This document shows, one piece after another, positions 14,809-23,581 of a stretch of DNA of 64,000 nucleotides (the stretch's first letter is position 1; every line of letters starts with the position of its first letter). This DNA is from Clostridia bacterium (GTDB lineage: Bacteria; Bacillota; Clostridia; Oscillospirales; Acutalibacteraceae), in assembly GCA_900755895.1 (NCBI GenBank), contig CAAEIG010000104.1, positions 94,069-158,068 on the forward strand. Reading direction: 5' to 3'. The position numbers and the translations under genes were made by a program. Below the pieces are notes generated by a model. It did no database searches, was not told the DNA's origin, and saw only the letters and a program-made list of their open reading frames with translations.

Positions 14809-15588
14809 ATGAAAAAAAGATGCCTAACACTGATCCTCGCCCTAGTGCTCTGCCTGGGAGTGCCGGTGACGGCTTCCGCCAACGGACTGGAGTCCCCCTG
14901 CCTGACGGTATTGGTGCCCCATCCCACTTGGAAGCTATCCCTCACCCTGGAATTTGACGCTGGCACCTCCCTGGAACCCCTAGTGCTGACCCGGGAGGGA
15001 AAGGCCTGGGAAACTTACTACCGGTTTCGTTACTACGACCTTCGGGGCTCCTTGTCCTGGAGCCATGGCCCCCAAAATTTGGAAGGGGCCCAGCTTTTGG
15101 TGGACACGGGAACAGAGACCTTCTCCATTCCTGTGGACCCGGAGGGCTTCACCACCTATGACAACCTGGTGACCCTGGATCTGCTGGGCCGCCGTTTGAT
15201 CTACGGACAGCCCTGGTGGCGGCAGCCGCTGCTGGTGGTCCTGCGAGTGGTGCTGACCCTGCTTCTGGAGGGGGCAGTCTTCTATCTGTCGGGCTATCGA
15301 ACGAAGCGGAGCTGGCTGGTGTTCCTGGTGGTGAACCTGATCACCCAGGGAGCGGTGAATGTGTTTGTTCAAGTGCTGTTTCCGGCAGCGGTGGAAGCTT
15401 ACTGGGGCATGGTGCTGGGGATGTTCTTCTACACGCCCGTCGAAATCGGCGTGCTGGTGGTGGAGATGTTGGCCTTTGGCCTGCTGCTCAAGGAGCACCG
15501 CAAACGCCGGGCCGTGGGCTATGCCGTCCTGGCCAACCTGGTCAGCTGGGCTCTGGGCGGATGGCTGATCCTCGGCCTGCCGATGTGA
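14809..15588 (+). CDS. Exported membrane protein of unknown function, tandem paralog 2
   Basis: 259 residues, the same architecture as its upstream neighbour: a signal peptide ending near TASANG, an exported domain of about 120 residues and four C-terminal helices. PWWRQP, LTLLLEG, RSWLVFLVVNLITQGAVN and LANLVSWALGG are shared almost unchanged, while the exported domains differ much more. ATG at 14809 follows GGGAGGAGG, 20 bases after the paralog's stop. Conserved helices with diverged exteriors suggest two versions of one machine reading different ligands; that is inference only. Confidence 0.8.
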   Translation: MKKRCLTLILALVLCLGVPVTASANGLESPCLTVLVPHPTWKLSLTLEFDAGTSLEPLVLTREGKAWETYYRFRYYDLRGSLSWSHGPQNLEGAQLLVDTGTETFSIPVDPEGFTTYDNLVTLDLLGRRLIYGQPWWRQPLLVVLRVVLTLLLEGAVFYLSGYRTKRSWLVFLVVNLITQGAVNVFVQVLFPAAVEAYWGMVLGMFFYTPVEIGVLVVEMLAFGLLLKEHRKRRAVGYAVLANLVSWALGGWLILGLPM

Positions 15589-15640
15589 AACACCGGCGAT
15601 TCTCGAAGCGTATTTCTGAATTCAACCTTCATTTCCATAG

Positions 15641-15679
15641 AAAATGTCCCGCCCGGGGGAACCCAGGCGGGACATTTTA
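15641..15679. terminator. Bidirectional terminator
   Basis: AAAATGTCCCGCC (15641-15653) pairs with GGCGGGACATTTT (15666-15678). It lies between the paralog operon and the convergent PBP gene. Confidence 0.88.
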
Positions 15680-15692
15680 TACTCTCATTGTA

Positions 15693-17054
15693 TCAAGCCA
15701 AGGCGCTGAGCACTGCGCTGGCCACAGATCCGGCAGTCTCGATGCCGCCGGCGCCGTCTTCCACCACGATGGAAAAGGCATAGGGATAGGTGGTGGAATC
15801 GCAGAAGCCCACCATCCAGCAGTTGGGTCCCTTGCCCTCTCCCACTTCGCCAGTGCCGGTCTTGGCGCAGACATTCATGCCGCTGGGGAACAGCCAGTCC
15901 CCGTAGTAGTTCTCCACGTTGCTCCGGAGCAGCGTCTTCAGATTCTGCGCCTCAGTGGAGGTCACCAGCTGACGGCTGCTTCCACCCAGGGAATCCAGCA
16001 AACTGCTATCCTGGGTGAGCACCGGCTGGGTATAGGTACCCCCATTGGCGATGGCACCCATGAGCACCATCATGTGATAGGGATTCGCCAGCACCGTATA
16101 CTGGCCCACACCTGCCCAGCCCAGCTGGTTGGTGTTGGCATCGGTGAGGTCAATGGTGCTCTCCGCAGTGTTCACGGAGCCCAGATGAAACTCCATGTCA
16201 AAGCCCATCTCCTTGGCCTTCTTCTCCAGGGCCTCTGCGCCCAGCTCGTTGGCCAAATGAGCAAAGTACACGTTGCAGGAATTTCCCAAGGCCGCCGCCA
16301 TATCCTGGGTACCATGGGCATGTCCGTTGAGACAGGTGATGTCGCTGCCGGCGAACTCTTCGGCACCCTGGCAATCATAGGTGATGGAGCTCCAGCTGTC
16401 AGGCCAGCGCTCCATGGCCGCCGCTGCGGTGACAATCTTGAAGATGGAGCCGGGAGTGAAAGTTCCGGAAAGCGTGTTGTCCAGATAGACACCTTCATAG
16501 GCCTCGTTGGTCTCCAAGTCCTCCGGGACGGCAGCAGGATCAAAGGTGGGAGTGCTCACCTTCACCAGGATCTCCCCAGTTTTATAGTTGTAGACAATCA
16601 CCCCGCCGTTTTTGCCCCCCAGGGCATTGTAGGCCGCGGCGCAGGCGGACTGGTCCACGGTGAGGGCAATATCGCTGCCCATGCGGTTGAAAATGGTGTC
16701 GTTGAGCCCTGTGACAATATTATAGCCAGAAAGCTTGCTGCGCATGGTGTACTGCACGCTGGTGGAGATGTATCCATAGGGATCCCCCACCGTGTGGAGC
16801 AAAGCCCGGCGAACCGTCTCATCGCCGCTGTAAAGCCGCTGGCCGTCCTCTGTGGAAGCCAACAGGTTGTCGTTGCGATCGGTGATATCCCCCAGCTTTA
16901 CGGTGGAATTCTCCGAGTAAACATGGCCGTTATATGGCTGCATGGCCCACTGGCTGCCGTTGGTCACATACTGGAACAACAGATACCCTAGCCCACCCAA
17001 AAAGGCGGCAAGCAGCAGGTACAGCACCATGGAGCGGAATCCTGTTGTACGCAT
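15693..17054 (-). CDS. Penicillin-binding protein, FtsI/PBP2-type transpeptidase
   Basis: 453 residues. One N-terminal anchor (about 10-29) and a short dimerisation region precede a transpeptidase domain with all three penicillin-binding motifs: S203-x-x-K206 (GSIFK), S259-C-N261 and K398-T-G400. It cross-links peptidoglycan outside the membrane. It is shorter than typical PBP2/FtsI (about 550-700), with no PASTA domain and a reduced pedestal. This matches the PBPA group that pairs with FtsW genes in Actinobacteria and Clostridia. ATG at 17054 follows GAAAGGAG and lies 24 bases after the FHA-FtsW gene, so the two form a glycosyltransferase/transpeptidase pair. Confidence 0.93.
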   Translation of the reverse strand: MRTTGFRSMVLYLLLAAFLGGLGYLLFQYVTNGSQWAMQPYNGHVYSENSTVKLGDITDRNDNLLASTEDGQRLYSGDETVRRALLHTVGDPYGYISTSVQYTMRSKLSGYNIVTGLNDTIFNRMGSDIALTVDQSACAAAYNALGGKNGGVIVYNYKTGEILVKVSTPTFDPAAVPEDLETNEAYEGVYLDNTLSGTFTPGSIFKIVTAAAAMERWPDSWSSITYDCQGAEEFAGSDITCLNGHAHGTQDMAAALGNSCNVYFAHLANELGAEALEKKAKEMGFDMEFHLGSVNTAESTIDLTDANTNQLGWAGVGQYTVLANPYHMMVLMGAIANGGTYTQPVLTQDSSLLDSLGGSSRQLVTSTEAQNLKTLLRSNVENYYGDWLFPSGMNVCAKTGTGEVGEGKGPNCWMVGFCDSTTYPYAFSIVVEDGAGGIETAGSVASAVLSALA

Positions 17055-17078
17055 AGATCAGTCTCCTTTCTCGGCCAC

Positions 17079-18974
17079 TCAGCCGTGACGGCCTATCCGG
17101 CCTTTGGCCGGCGCAGGCCTTCCCGTCCTGGGAGCAGCTGTCCGGGATCCGGTCGGCCGGGGCGTCTGGCCCGTCCAGGAACCTCCCCCTCTGGGAGCCG
17201 CCGGACGCGGGGTCTGGCCTGTCCGGGAAGAAGGTCCCCTGGGAGCAGGGGTTCTGGGCGGAGGAGCGCTCTCCCGCTGGCTTCTGCGGCTGGCCCGGCG
17301 GGCGGCATAGGTCCGCTCATCCGAGGCTTTGAGGAAGGCCATCATGCCCCACACGGAGATCATACTGGAGCCGCCGGAGCTGATAAAGGGCAGGGTCACG
17401 CCGGTCAGAGGAAGGACGTCCGTGGCACCGTAGACGTTCAGCGCCGTTTGGAACATCAGCATACCTGCTGCCGCACAAGCTGCAATGGAGAAGAATGTGG
17501 ACCGGCTGCGGGTAACGTCGCTGCGGGCGTAGAAGATGAACAGCACAAAGGCCGTCAACACCACCAGCCCCAGCAGCAGCCCCTGCTGCTCACAAAGCAG
17601 GCCGAACACCAGGTCGCTCTCTGCGGCGAACACCGGCGCCAGATAGCTGTTGCCCAGCCCCACTCCGAACAGGCCGCCGCTGGCCAAGTAGGTGAGGGTG
17701 CGGGTCTGGGAATAGCCCAAATTGTCGTTAATGTGCTCCCACACATGGCCCCAGCCGGAAAAGCGGTCCAGGATATAGGGCTTCATGCTGAGCACCAGCA
17801 GCCCGGCCAAGACTGCTCCCGCCACCACCAGGGCGATGGTGCGGATGCTGCCGGAACGCATAAAGGCAATAATTAAGAAGGTGGCGAAAAGGATCAGCGC
17901 CATGCCAAAGTCGGGCATCAGGGCCAAAAGGCCCACACAGGCGCCGGTGAAGATCAGAAATTCGCCGATGTTCTTTTTGGTCTGCAAACGGTCCAAGGTG
18001 GAGGTACCCACAAAGATGAAGGCAATCTTCACAAACTCCGAGGGCTGCACGCTCAAGGGACCCAGATGGATCCAGTTCTTGGAGCCATAGGCGCCTGTGC
18101 CGATGAGCAGCGTCAAGGCCAGCAGGCCCAAAGCACCCGCGCCGATCCACAGACGGCACTTGGCCACTCGGTCCATGTCGCTCATAAACCAGATCAAAAA
18201 GCAGAACAGCATCACGCCCAGCATCATGGCCACGATCTGAGTGGTGATGCCCTCAATGTCATAAGCTGCCAACAGCTGGATGCCGATGCCCGACAGCAGA
18301 AACGCCACGGTTTCCACCTCAAAGCTCACCCGGTGAAGGATGCCGATGGAGAAGATATACAATCCCCAGCCCACTGCCAACACCACGCCAAAGGGAATCA
18401 GCTGTTCCGGGTGAAATTCCCCGTTTAAGAACAGTCCCTGCACAGCCACAAGCAACAGGGTGAAGGTGGCAGTAAACATCAGCTTCAAGGGGGAGGCAGC
18501 CTCCCGGGAGAAGCCGGTGAAAATACGGCGGCGCTCCAAAGGCTTTTCATCGGTGTTGCGCAGGGTCAGCGTGGTGGAACCCATGGTCATGCTGTCCCCG
18601 ATGTTCACCAAGCGCCTGCCGTCGATTTTCCTGCCATTGACAAACACGCCGGATTTCGACCCCGTATCACAGATGAACCAGCCCTCGTCCCGGCGCAGCA
18701 GCACCGCGTGATCCCGACTGGCAGAGGGATCCGGCAGGTAGATGTCGCAGCTTTTGCTGCGGCCGATGGAGTTTTCCCAGTAGAGCACGGGGAACCGGGT
18801 GCCGGAAACCTCGTCCCACAGCATAATCACCGGATCCCGATGGCGCTGGCCCTTTTTAAAGGAGGTGTAGCACCGCCACACCACATACAGCGCCAACAGG
18901 GGCACCAACGCCCGCAGGATCAGCAGCACCGTGGGCAGCAGCCCGGACTGCAGAAATTCCAGTATGATGTCCAA
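17079..18974 (-). CDS. FHA domain-FtsW/RodA/SpoVE fusion
   Basis: 631 residues. An N-terminal helix (about 10-35) is followed by a cytoplasmic FHA domain (about 62-138; G71-R72, S86-R87-x-H89 and N114-G are the phosphothreonine-binding residues). A ten-helix SEDS glycosyltransferase domain follows (about 165-550; GAYGSKNWIHLGPLSVQPSEF, MPDFGMALI, PLTGVTLPFISSGGSS), then a basic Pro/Arg/Gly-rich tail of about 70 residues. It polymerises lipid II. The FHA domain implies control by a Ser/Thr kinase. The start is TTG at 18974, 7-8 bases after AAAGGGGA. A PBP lies directly downstream. Confidence 0.92.
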   Translation of the reverse strand: MDIILEFLQSGLLPTVLLILRALVPLLALYVVWRCYTSFKKGQRHRDPVIMLWDEVSGTRFPVLYWENSIGRSKSCDIYLPDPSASRDHAVLLRRDEGWFICDTGSKSGVFVNGRKIDGRRLVNIGDSMTMGSTTLTLRNTDEKPLERRRIFTGFSREAASPLKLMFTATFTLLLVAVQGLFLNGEFHPEQLIPFGVVLAVGWGLYIFSIGILHRVSFEVETVAFLLSGIGIQLLAAYDIEGITTQIVAMMLGVMLFCFLIWFMSDMDRVAKCRLWIGAGALGLLALTLLIGTGAYGSKNWIHLGPLSVQPSEFVKIAFIFVGTSTLDRLQTKKNIGEFLIFTGACVGLLALMPDFGMALILFATFLIIAFMRSGSIRTIALVVAGAVLAGLLVLSMKPYILDRFSGWGHVWEHINDNLGYSQTRTLTYLASGGLFGVGLGNSYLAPVFAAESDLVFGLLCEQQGLLLGLVVLTAFVLFIFYARSDVTRSRSTFFSIAACAAAGMLMFQTALNVYGATDVLPLTGVTLPFISSGGSSMISVWGMMAFLKASDERTYAARRASRRSQRESAPPPRTPAPRGPSSRTGQTPRPAAPRGGGSWTGQTPRPTGSRTAAPRTGRPAPAKGRIGRHG

Positions 18975-19016
18975 GGATCCATCCCCTTTCCCAAAGGTAT
19001 TCCATCCCGAAGCGGC

Positions 19017-19700
19017 TTAGCTCCGCTCCTGCAGGGGCACCGTCTCCCCATTGTTTTTGTGGATCATCCCGCTGGGCAAAAAGCCCCGCATCATGGACAG
19101 AGGATACACATGAGAGCCCCTGCCCACCACTGTGCCGGGATTCAAGACGCTATTGCAGCCCACTTCCACATGGTCGCCCAGCATGGCGCCGAACTTCTTC
19201 AAGCCGGTCTCCAGCTTGCGGAAGCCCAAATGGATCACCACAGGGGACTTGTCCTGCTTGACGTTGGAGGTCACGGCTCCAGCACCCATGTGGGACTTGT
19301 ACCCCAAGATGGAATCGCCCACATAGTTGTAATGAGGCACCTGCACATTGTCGAACAGGATGACATTCTTCAGCTCGGTGGAGTTGCCCACCACGCAGTT
19401 TGCCCCCACCAGGGCATTGCCACGGATAAAGGCGCCGGGCCGGACTTCGGTTTCCGGGCCGATGATGCAAGGTCCCGCAATGAAGTTATTGGGGTAGATT
19501 TTGGCGCTCTTGTGAATCCACACGTCCTCCTGGGGATGGTCATACTCCTCCAGGGAGAGGGTGGCGCCCAACTCCCGGATAAACCCGCCGATCTTGGGCA
19601 GGGCCTCCCAGGGGTAAGTGGTTTCAGCCAGCAGCGGGGCTGCTGCGGTGTGGGTTAGGTCATAGAGCTCTTTTGTGGCAAGCTTTGCTTCTTCAGTCAT
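19017..19700 (-). CDS. Left-handed beta-helix protein, GlmU C-terminal-like (acetyl/nucleotidyltransferase family)
   Basis: 227 residues. Hexapeptide repeats run through about 60-190 (PGAFIRGNALVGANCVVGNS, ILFDNVQVPHYNYVGDSILG), as in the C-terminal half of GlmU-type enzymes. The GAGAVTSNVK motif resembles the GlmU acetyltransferase loop. No N-terminal uridylyltransferase domain is present, so it is not full GlmU; such proteins are often labelled UDP-N-acetylglucosamine pyrophosphorylase. ATG at 19700 follows AAAAGGAG. It lies in the cell-wall block upstream of FHA-FtsW, and a sugar-nucleotide role fits, but its substrate is unknown. Confidence 0.8.
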   Translation of the reverse strand: MTEEAKLATKELYDLTHTAAAPLLAETTYPWEALPKIGGFIRELGATLSLEEYDHPQEDVWIHKSAKIYPNNFIAGPCIIGPETEVRPGAFIRGNALVGANCVVGNSTELKNVILFDNVQVPHYNYVGDSILGYKSHMGAGAVTSNVKQDKSPVVIHLGFRKLETGLKKFGAMLGDHVEVGCNSVLNPGTVVGRGSHVYPLSMMRGFLPSGMIHKNNGETVPLQERS

Positions 19701-19738
19701 GTGACATTCTCCTTTTCACAACATTGCTCCAGTTTTGA

Positions 19739-19768
19739 AAAGAGGGCGGTTGATCTCCCGCCCCCTTC
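19739..19768 (-). terminator. Weak terminator downstream of the acidic lipoprotein gene
   Basis: On the minus strand a GGGCGG/CCGCCC stem around an 8-base loop is followed by TCTTTT. It lies between the stop at 19771 and the next gene. Confidence 0.5.
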
Positions 19769-19770
19769 CT

Positions 19771-20562
19771 TTAGCTTTGGAATTGCAGCACTGTCCTGTC
19801 AATGGTATCCAGCTGGTTGGTGTCCAGCTGCAGTTCTCCCTGGTCCGTCTGGCGAATGTCCAGGGAAATGGTGATGGGCTGTCCGCTATAGCGAATCGAC
19901 GAGGTCTGCTGCTGGCAGAACTCCACCACCTTCTCCACAAACAAATCGTTGGCGTCCACGTAGGTGTCTTCATCCTCCTGGGTTTGGGAGCTCTCCAACT
20001 GAGTCTCCTCCTCTTCCGAGGAGGTTTCCTCCTCGGCCCAGGGATCGTATTCCTCCCCGGAGAGATAGCTGTCCTCTTCCTCCTGGGAGCTGCTGCTCTC
20101 CTCATTGGCCTGGGAGGCTTCCTCCTTGGCCTCGTTGCGCAGCTTCTGGATTTCATCGTCGATGTCGCTGAAGTTGACGATGGGGTCGATCTCCACTTCC
20201 AGGTAGTAGCCCGTCTCCACCTTCTGCTCATCCTTCACCAGGTAATTGGCCTGGGCCAGCATCTGCTGCATGACTTCCTCTATCTGAGCAAGCTGCTCGT
20301 CACTGGGGCTGATGCTGTAGGTATTACAGAAGTTCACCGCAGCGTTCTGCACAGTGGTCACGTTGTTCTGCTGGGCGTCCTCCTCCGTGGTGGCCGCCAC
20401 CGTCATATAGTTCTCATTCTGGTTTTTATAGGAGCTGTCCAGCAGGGCTTGAAAATAGCCCGAGACGTCATAGTCCCCAAAACTGCTGGAGCAGCCGGTC
20501 AAGGTCAGGGCACACACCCCGGTGAACAGGGCCAGAGCAGCCCGCTTCCATGGATTTCTCAC
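19771..20562 (-). CDS. Putative lipoprotein with acidic low-complexity region
   Basis: 263 residues. GTG at 20562 is preferred because AAGGAGG lies 6-7 bases upstream and gives MRNPWKRAALALFTG with a lipobox-like LTGC; ATGs further up would overlap that ribosome site. The mature protein has a helical segment (about 30-145), a Glu/Ser-rich disordered stretch (EEASQANEESSSSQEEEDS) and a C-terminal beta part. It should sit on the outer face of the membrane. It lies 17 bases after secA in the same direction. No family recognised. Confidence 0.75.
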   Translation of the reverse strand: MRNPWKRAALALFTGVCALTLTGCSSSFGDYDVSGYFQALLDSSYKNQNENYMTVAATTEEDAQQNNVTTVQNAAVNFCNTYSISPSDEQLAQIEEVMQQMLAQANYLVKDEQKVETGYYLEVEIDPIVNFSDIDDEIQKLRNEAKEEASQANEESSSSQEEEDSYLSGEEYDPWAEEETSSEEEETQLESSQTQEDEDTYVDANDLFVEKVVEFCQQQTSSIRYSGQPITISLDIRQTDQGELQLDTNQLDTIDRTVLQFQS

Positions 20563-20579
20563 GCAACGCCCTCCTTGGC

Positions 20580-23345
20580 TCATTCGTTTCTGCCGCAGCA
20601 TTTCTTATACTTCAGCCCGCTGCCGCAGGGGCAGGGATCGTTCCGGCCGGGCTTTTTCTGCTTTTTCACAGGCTGCTTCTGCAGGGTGCCATCCCCTGCA
20701 GAGCTGCCGGCTCCCGCAGTGCCGGTCTCCTCGGCCACCTGCTCCCGCTTGGGTGCCTCTTCCTTCTTCCGCAGCCGCACGGTGAGCATCATCTTGGCGG
20801 TGTTCTCCCGGATGGTGGCAATCATGCCGTCAAACATCTCAAAGCCTTCCAGACGGTACTCCACCACCGGATCCTGCCGGGCATAAGCCCGCAGACGGAT
20901 GCCGTCCTGCAGCTGCTCCATGGCATCGATGTGGTCCATCCACTCCTGGTCCACGTTCCGCAGCAGCACCACTCGCTCCACTTCCCGCATGATGGGAGAG
21001 GTGAACTCCTCCTCCTTCTTTTGGTAGATAGCGTCGGCGCGGTTCTTCAGCTCGGTGACCACGTGCTCCGGCTCCAGATCCTCCAGCTCGGCCTTGGTGA
21101 AGTGCAGATCCTCCGGGCCGATCATCCAGCCCAAATAGTGTTCCCGCAAACCCCGCAGATCCCAGTCATCGTGGGGGACGCTCTCGGGCAGGTACTGCTT
21201 GACATTGGCCTCGATGGCGCTGTGGATCATCTTCATGATGGGTTCCTTCATGTTCTCGCCGTTGAGAACCTGATCCCGCTGGCTGTAGATGATCTGACGC
21301 TGGGCATTGAGCACCTCGTCATACTGGAGCACGTTCTTACGGATGGCGAAGTTCCGGCTTTCCACCTTGCGCTGGGCGCTTTCGATGGACCCGGACACCA
21401 TGCTGGCCTCAATGGGGATATCATCGTCGATTTTCAGCTTATCCATCAGCCCCTGCAGCCGCTCGCCGCCAAACAGGCGCATCAGGTCGTCCTCCAGGGA
21501 GATGTAGAACCGGCTCTTACCAGGATCTCCCTGACGGCCGGCACGACCGCGCAGCTGGTTGTCGATCCGGCGGGACTCGTGACGCTCGGTGCCGATGATG
21601 TACAGGCCGCCCAGCCGCCGAACCTCCTCGGCCTCGGGGGCAATCTCAGCCTTATATTTCTGATTCAGTTCGGAGAAGGTCTTGCGGGCTTCCAAGATAG
21701 CCTCGTCCTCGGTGTGGCTGAAGGCGGAAGCCTCTGCCAGCATCTCCTCGTCATAGCCCATCTTCCGCATTTCGGCCTTGGCCATAAATTCCGCGTTACC
21801 GCCCAGCAGAATATCCGTACCACGGCCTGCCATGTTGGTGGCGATGGTCACAGCGCCCTTCCGGCCGGCCTGGGCCACGATCTGGGCCTCCTGCTCATGG
21901 AACTTGGCGTTCAAAACCTGGTGCTTCACGCCCCGGGCCTTCAGCAGCTTGGAGAGCAGCTCGCTCTTCTCAATAGTGATGGTGCCCACCAGCACGGGCT
22001 GGCCCTTTTCATGGTGCTCCACAATGTCGTCGATGACGGCGTGGAACTTGGCCTGCTCGGTCTTGTAGACCACATCGGGGCAGTCCTCCCGGATCATGGG
22101 CCGGTTGGTGGGAATCTCCACCACGTCCAGCTTGTAGATCTCGGAGAACTCCTCCTGCTCGGTCATGGCGGTACCCGTCATACCGGAAAGCTTGTTGTAC
22201 AGCCGGAAGTAGTTCTGGAAGGTGATGGTAGCCAAAGTGCGGCTCTCCCGGGCCACTTCCACGCCTTCCTTGGCCTCGATGGCCTGGTGCAGGCCCTCGT
22301 TGTAACGGCGGCCATACATCAGACGACCGGTGAACTCATCCACGATGATGACCTGACCGTCCTTGACCACGTAGTCCTGATCCCGGTGCATGATGCCCCA
22401 TGCCTTGATGGCCTGGTTCACGTGGTGCTGCAATTTGATGTTGTCGGAATCGGTGAGGTTCTCCACCCCGAAGAACTCCTCGGCCTTCTTCACGCCCCGG
22501 CGGGTCAGGGAGCAGGTCTTCAGCTTCTCGTTGACAATGTAGTCGTAATCCTTATAGAGCTCGTCGTTGTCCTCTTTCTCGTCGGTCTCCTTGACGCGAA
22601 TGGGGGTCAGGGTTTTGGCAAAGGCATTGGCCCGTCCGTAGAGGTCGTCGGCCTTGGCGCCGTGGCCGGAGATAATCAGGGGGGTTCTGGCCTCGTCGAT
22701 CAAGATGGAGTCCACCTCGTCCACGATGGCATAGTTGTGGCCCCGCTGGACCTTGTTCTCCTTGTAAATGACCATGTTGTCCCGCAGGTAGTCAAAGCCC
22801 ATCTCGTTGTTGGTGCCGTAGGTGATGTCGCAAGCATAGGCTGCCTTTTTCTCCTTGGGGGACATGCCGGTCATAGCCAGACCCACGGTCATTCCCATGA
22901 AGTTGAACACACGGGCCATCATCTCGCCCTGGTACTTGGCCAGGTACTCGTTGACGGTGACGATGTGCACACCTTTCCCGGTGAGGGCGTTTAAGTAAGC
23001 GGGCAGGGCCAGGGTGAAGGTTTTGCCTTCACCGGTCTTCATTTCGCTGATGCGGCCCTGGTGCAGGATGATGCCGCCCTGGACCTGCACCGGAAACAGC
23101 CGAATGGACAGCACTCGAGCCATGGCTTCCCGGCAGGCTGCGAAGGCCTCCGGCAGGAGGTCATCCAGGGACTCGCCTTTTTCCAATCGCTCCTTGAACT
23201 GGGGAGTGCGAGCCTTCAGCTCATCGTCGGTCAGTTTTTTATAGGTATCCTCCAGACCCAGGACTTTATCCACCAGGGGCTGGATGCGCTTCAATTCCCG
23301 TTTGCTGTAATTGCCAAACAGCTTTGTCAAAATGTTGTTCGCCAT
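20580..23345 (-). CDS. secA: Preprotein translocase ATPase SecA
   Basis: 921 residues, full length. Walker A is MKTGEGKT (102-109) and Walker B DEVDSILIDEARTPL. Later motifs are NMAGRGTDI and RRIDNQLRGRAGRQGDPG of helicase domain 2, and a C-terminal SEC-C zinc motif DPCPCGSG...KKCC that binds SecB-like partners and phospholipid. It drives ATP-dependent export through SecYEG at the membrane. ATG at 23345 is preceded by AAAGG at some distance. SecD and SecF are encoded at 29835-32196. A long antisense ORF (20550-22994) is a shadow. Confidence 0.98.
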   Translation of the reverse strand: MANNILTKLFGNYSKRELKRIQPLVDKVLGLEDTYKKLTDDELKARTPQFKERLEKGESLDDLLPEAFAACREAMARVLSIRLFPVQVQGGIILHQGRISEMKTGEGKTFTLALPAYLNALTGKGVHIVTVNEYLAKYQGEMMARVFNFMGMTVGLAMTGMSPKEKKAAYACDITYGTNNEMGFDYLRDNMVIYKENKVQRGHNYAIVDEVDSILIDEARTPLIISGHGAKADDLYGRANAFAKTLTPIRVKETDEKEDNDELYKDYDYIVNEKLKTCSLTRRGVKKAEEFFGVENLTDSDNIKLQHHVNQAIKAWGIMHRDQDYVVKDGQVIIVDEFTGRLMYGRRYNEGLHQAIEAKEGVEVARESRTLATITFQNYFRLYNKLSGMTGTAMTEQEEFSEIYKLDVVEIPTNRPMIREDCPDVVYKTEQAKFHAVIDDIVEHHEKGQPVLVGTITIEKSELLSKLLKARGVKHQVLNAKFHEQEAQIVAQAGRKGAVTIATNMAGRGTDILLGGNAEFMAKAEMRKMGYDEEMLAEASAFSHTEDEAILEARKTFSELNQKYKAEIAPEAEEVRRLGGLYIIGTERHESRRIDNQLRGRAGRQGDPGKSRFYISLEDDLMRLFGGERLQGLMDKLKIDDDIPIEASMVSGSIESAQRKVESRNFAIRKNVLQYDEVLNAQRQIIYSQRDQVLNGENMKEPIMKMIHSAIEANVKQYLPESVPHDDWDLRGLREHYLGWMIGPEDLHFTKAELEDLEPEHVVTELKNRADAIYQKKEEEFTSPIMREVERVVLLRNVDQEWMDHIDAMEQLQDGIRLRAYARQDPVVEYRLEGFEMFDGMIATIRENTAKMMLTVRLRKKEEAPKREQVAEETGTAGAGSSAGDGTLQKQPVKKQKKPGRNDPCPCGSGLKYKKCCGRNE

Positions 23346-23436
23346 AAATCAGGAAGCCTGCCTTTCTTCCGGGAGGACGGCACAGCCGCTCCCTACAGGG
23401 GTAAGACGCCGCAGGGCGCGGCGCATATTCGGGATT

Positions 23437-23466
23437 ATTATAACACGTCTACCCACCCCAATGCAA
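23437..23466 (-). promoter_or_regulatory. Promoter of secA
   Basis: On the minus strand TTGCAT (23466-23461), an 18-base spacer and TATAAT (23442-23437). It lies about 90 bases before the secA ATG. Confidence 0.65.
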
Positions 23467-23516
23467 GAAACGCCACAGTTTGTTTACAAATTGATCCTTT
23501 TTCAAGGCCCGCGGTC

Positions 23517-23545
23517 TTTTCATCTTCTGCAAAATTTGTTATAAT
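23517..23545 (+). promoter_or_regulatory. Promoter of the MATE exporter gene
   Basis: TTTTCA (23517-23522), a 17-base spacer and TATAAT (23540-23545). It lies 36 bases before the ATG at 23582 and is divergent from the secA promoter. Confidence 0.6.
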
Positions 23546-23581
23546 GGTCCGTAATGTGAAAAAAGAGATAGGATGTGTCGT

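Noticed and set aside
20550..22994. 814-codon open frame on the plus strand opposite secA
   Set aside because: SecA on the minus strand has every family motif. The antisense frame is His/Leu/Val-rich and resembles no protein; it is a product of high G+C codon use.
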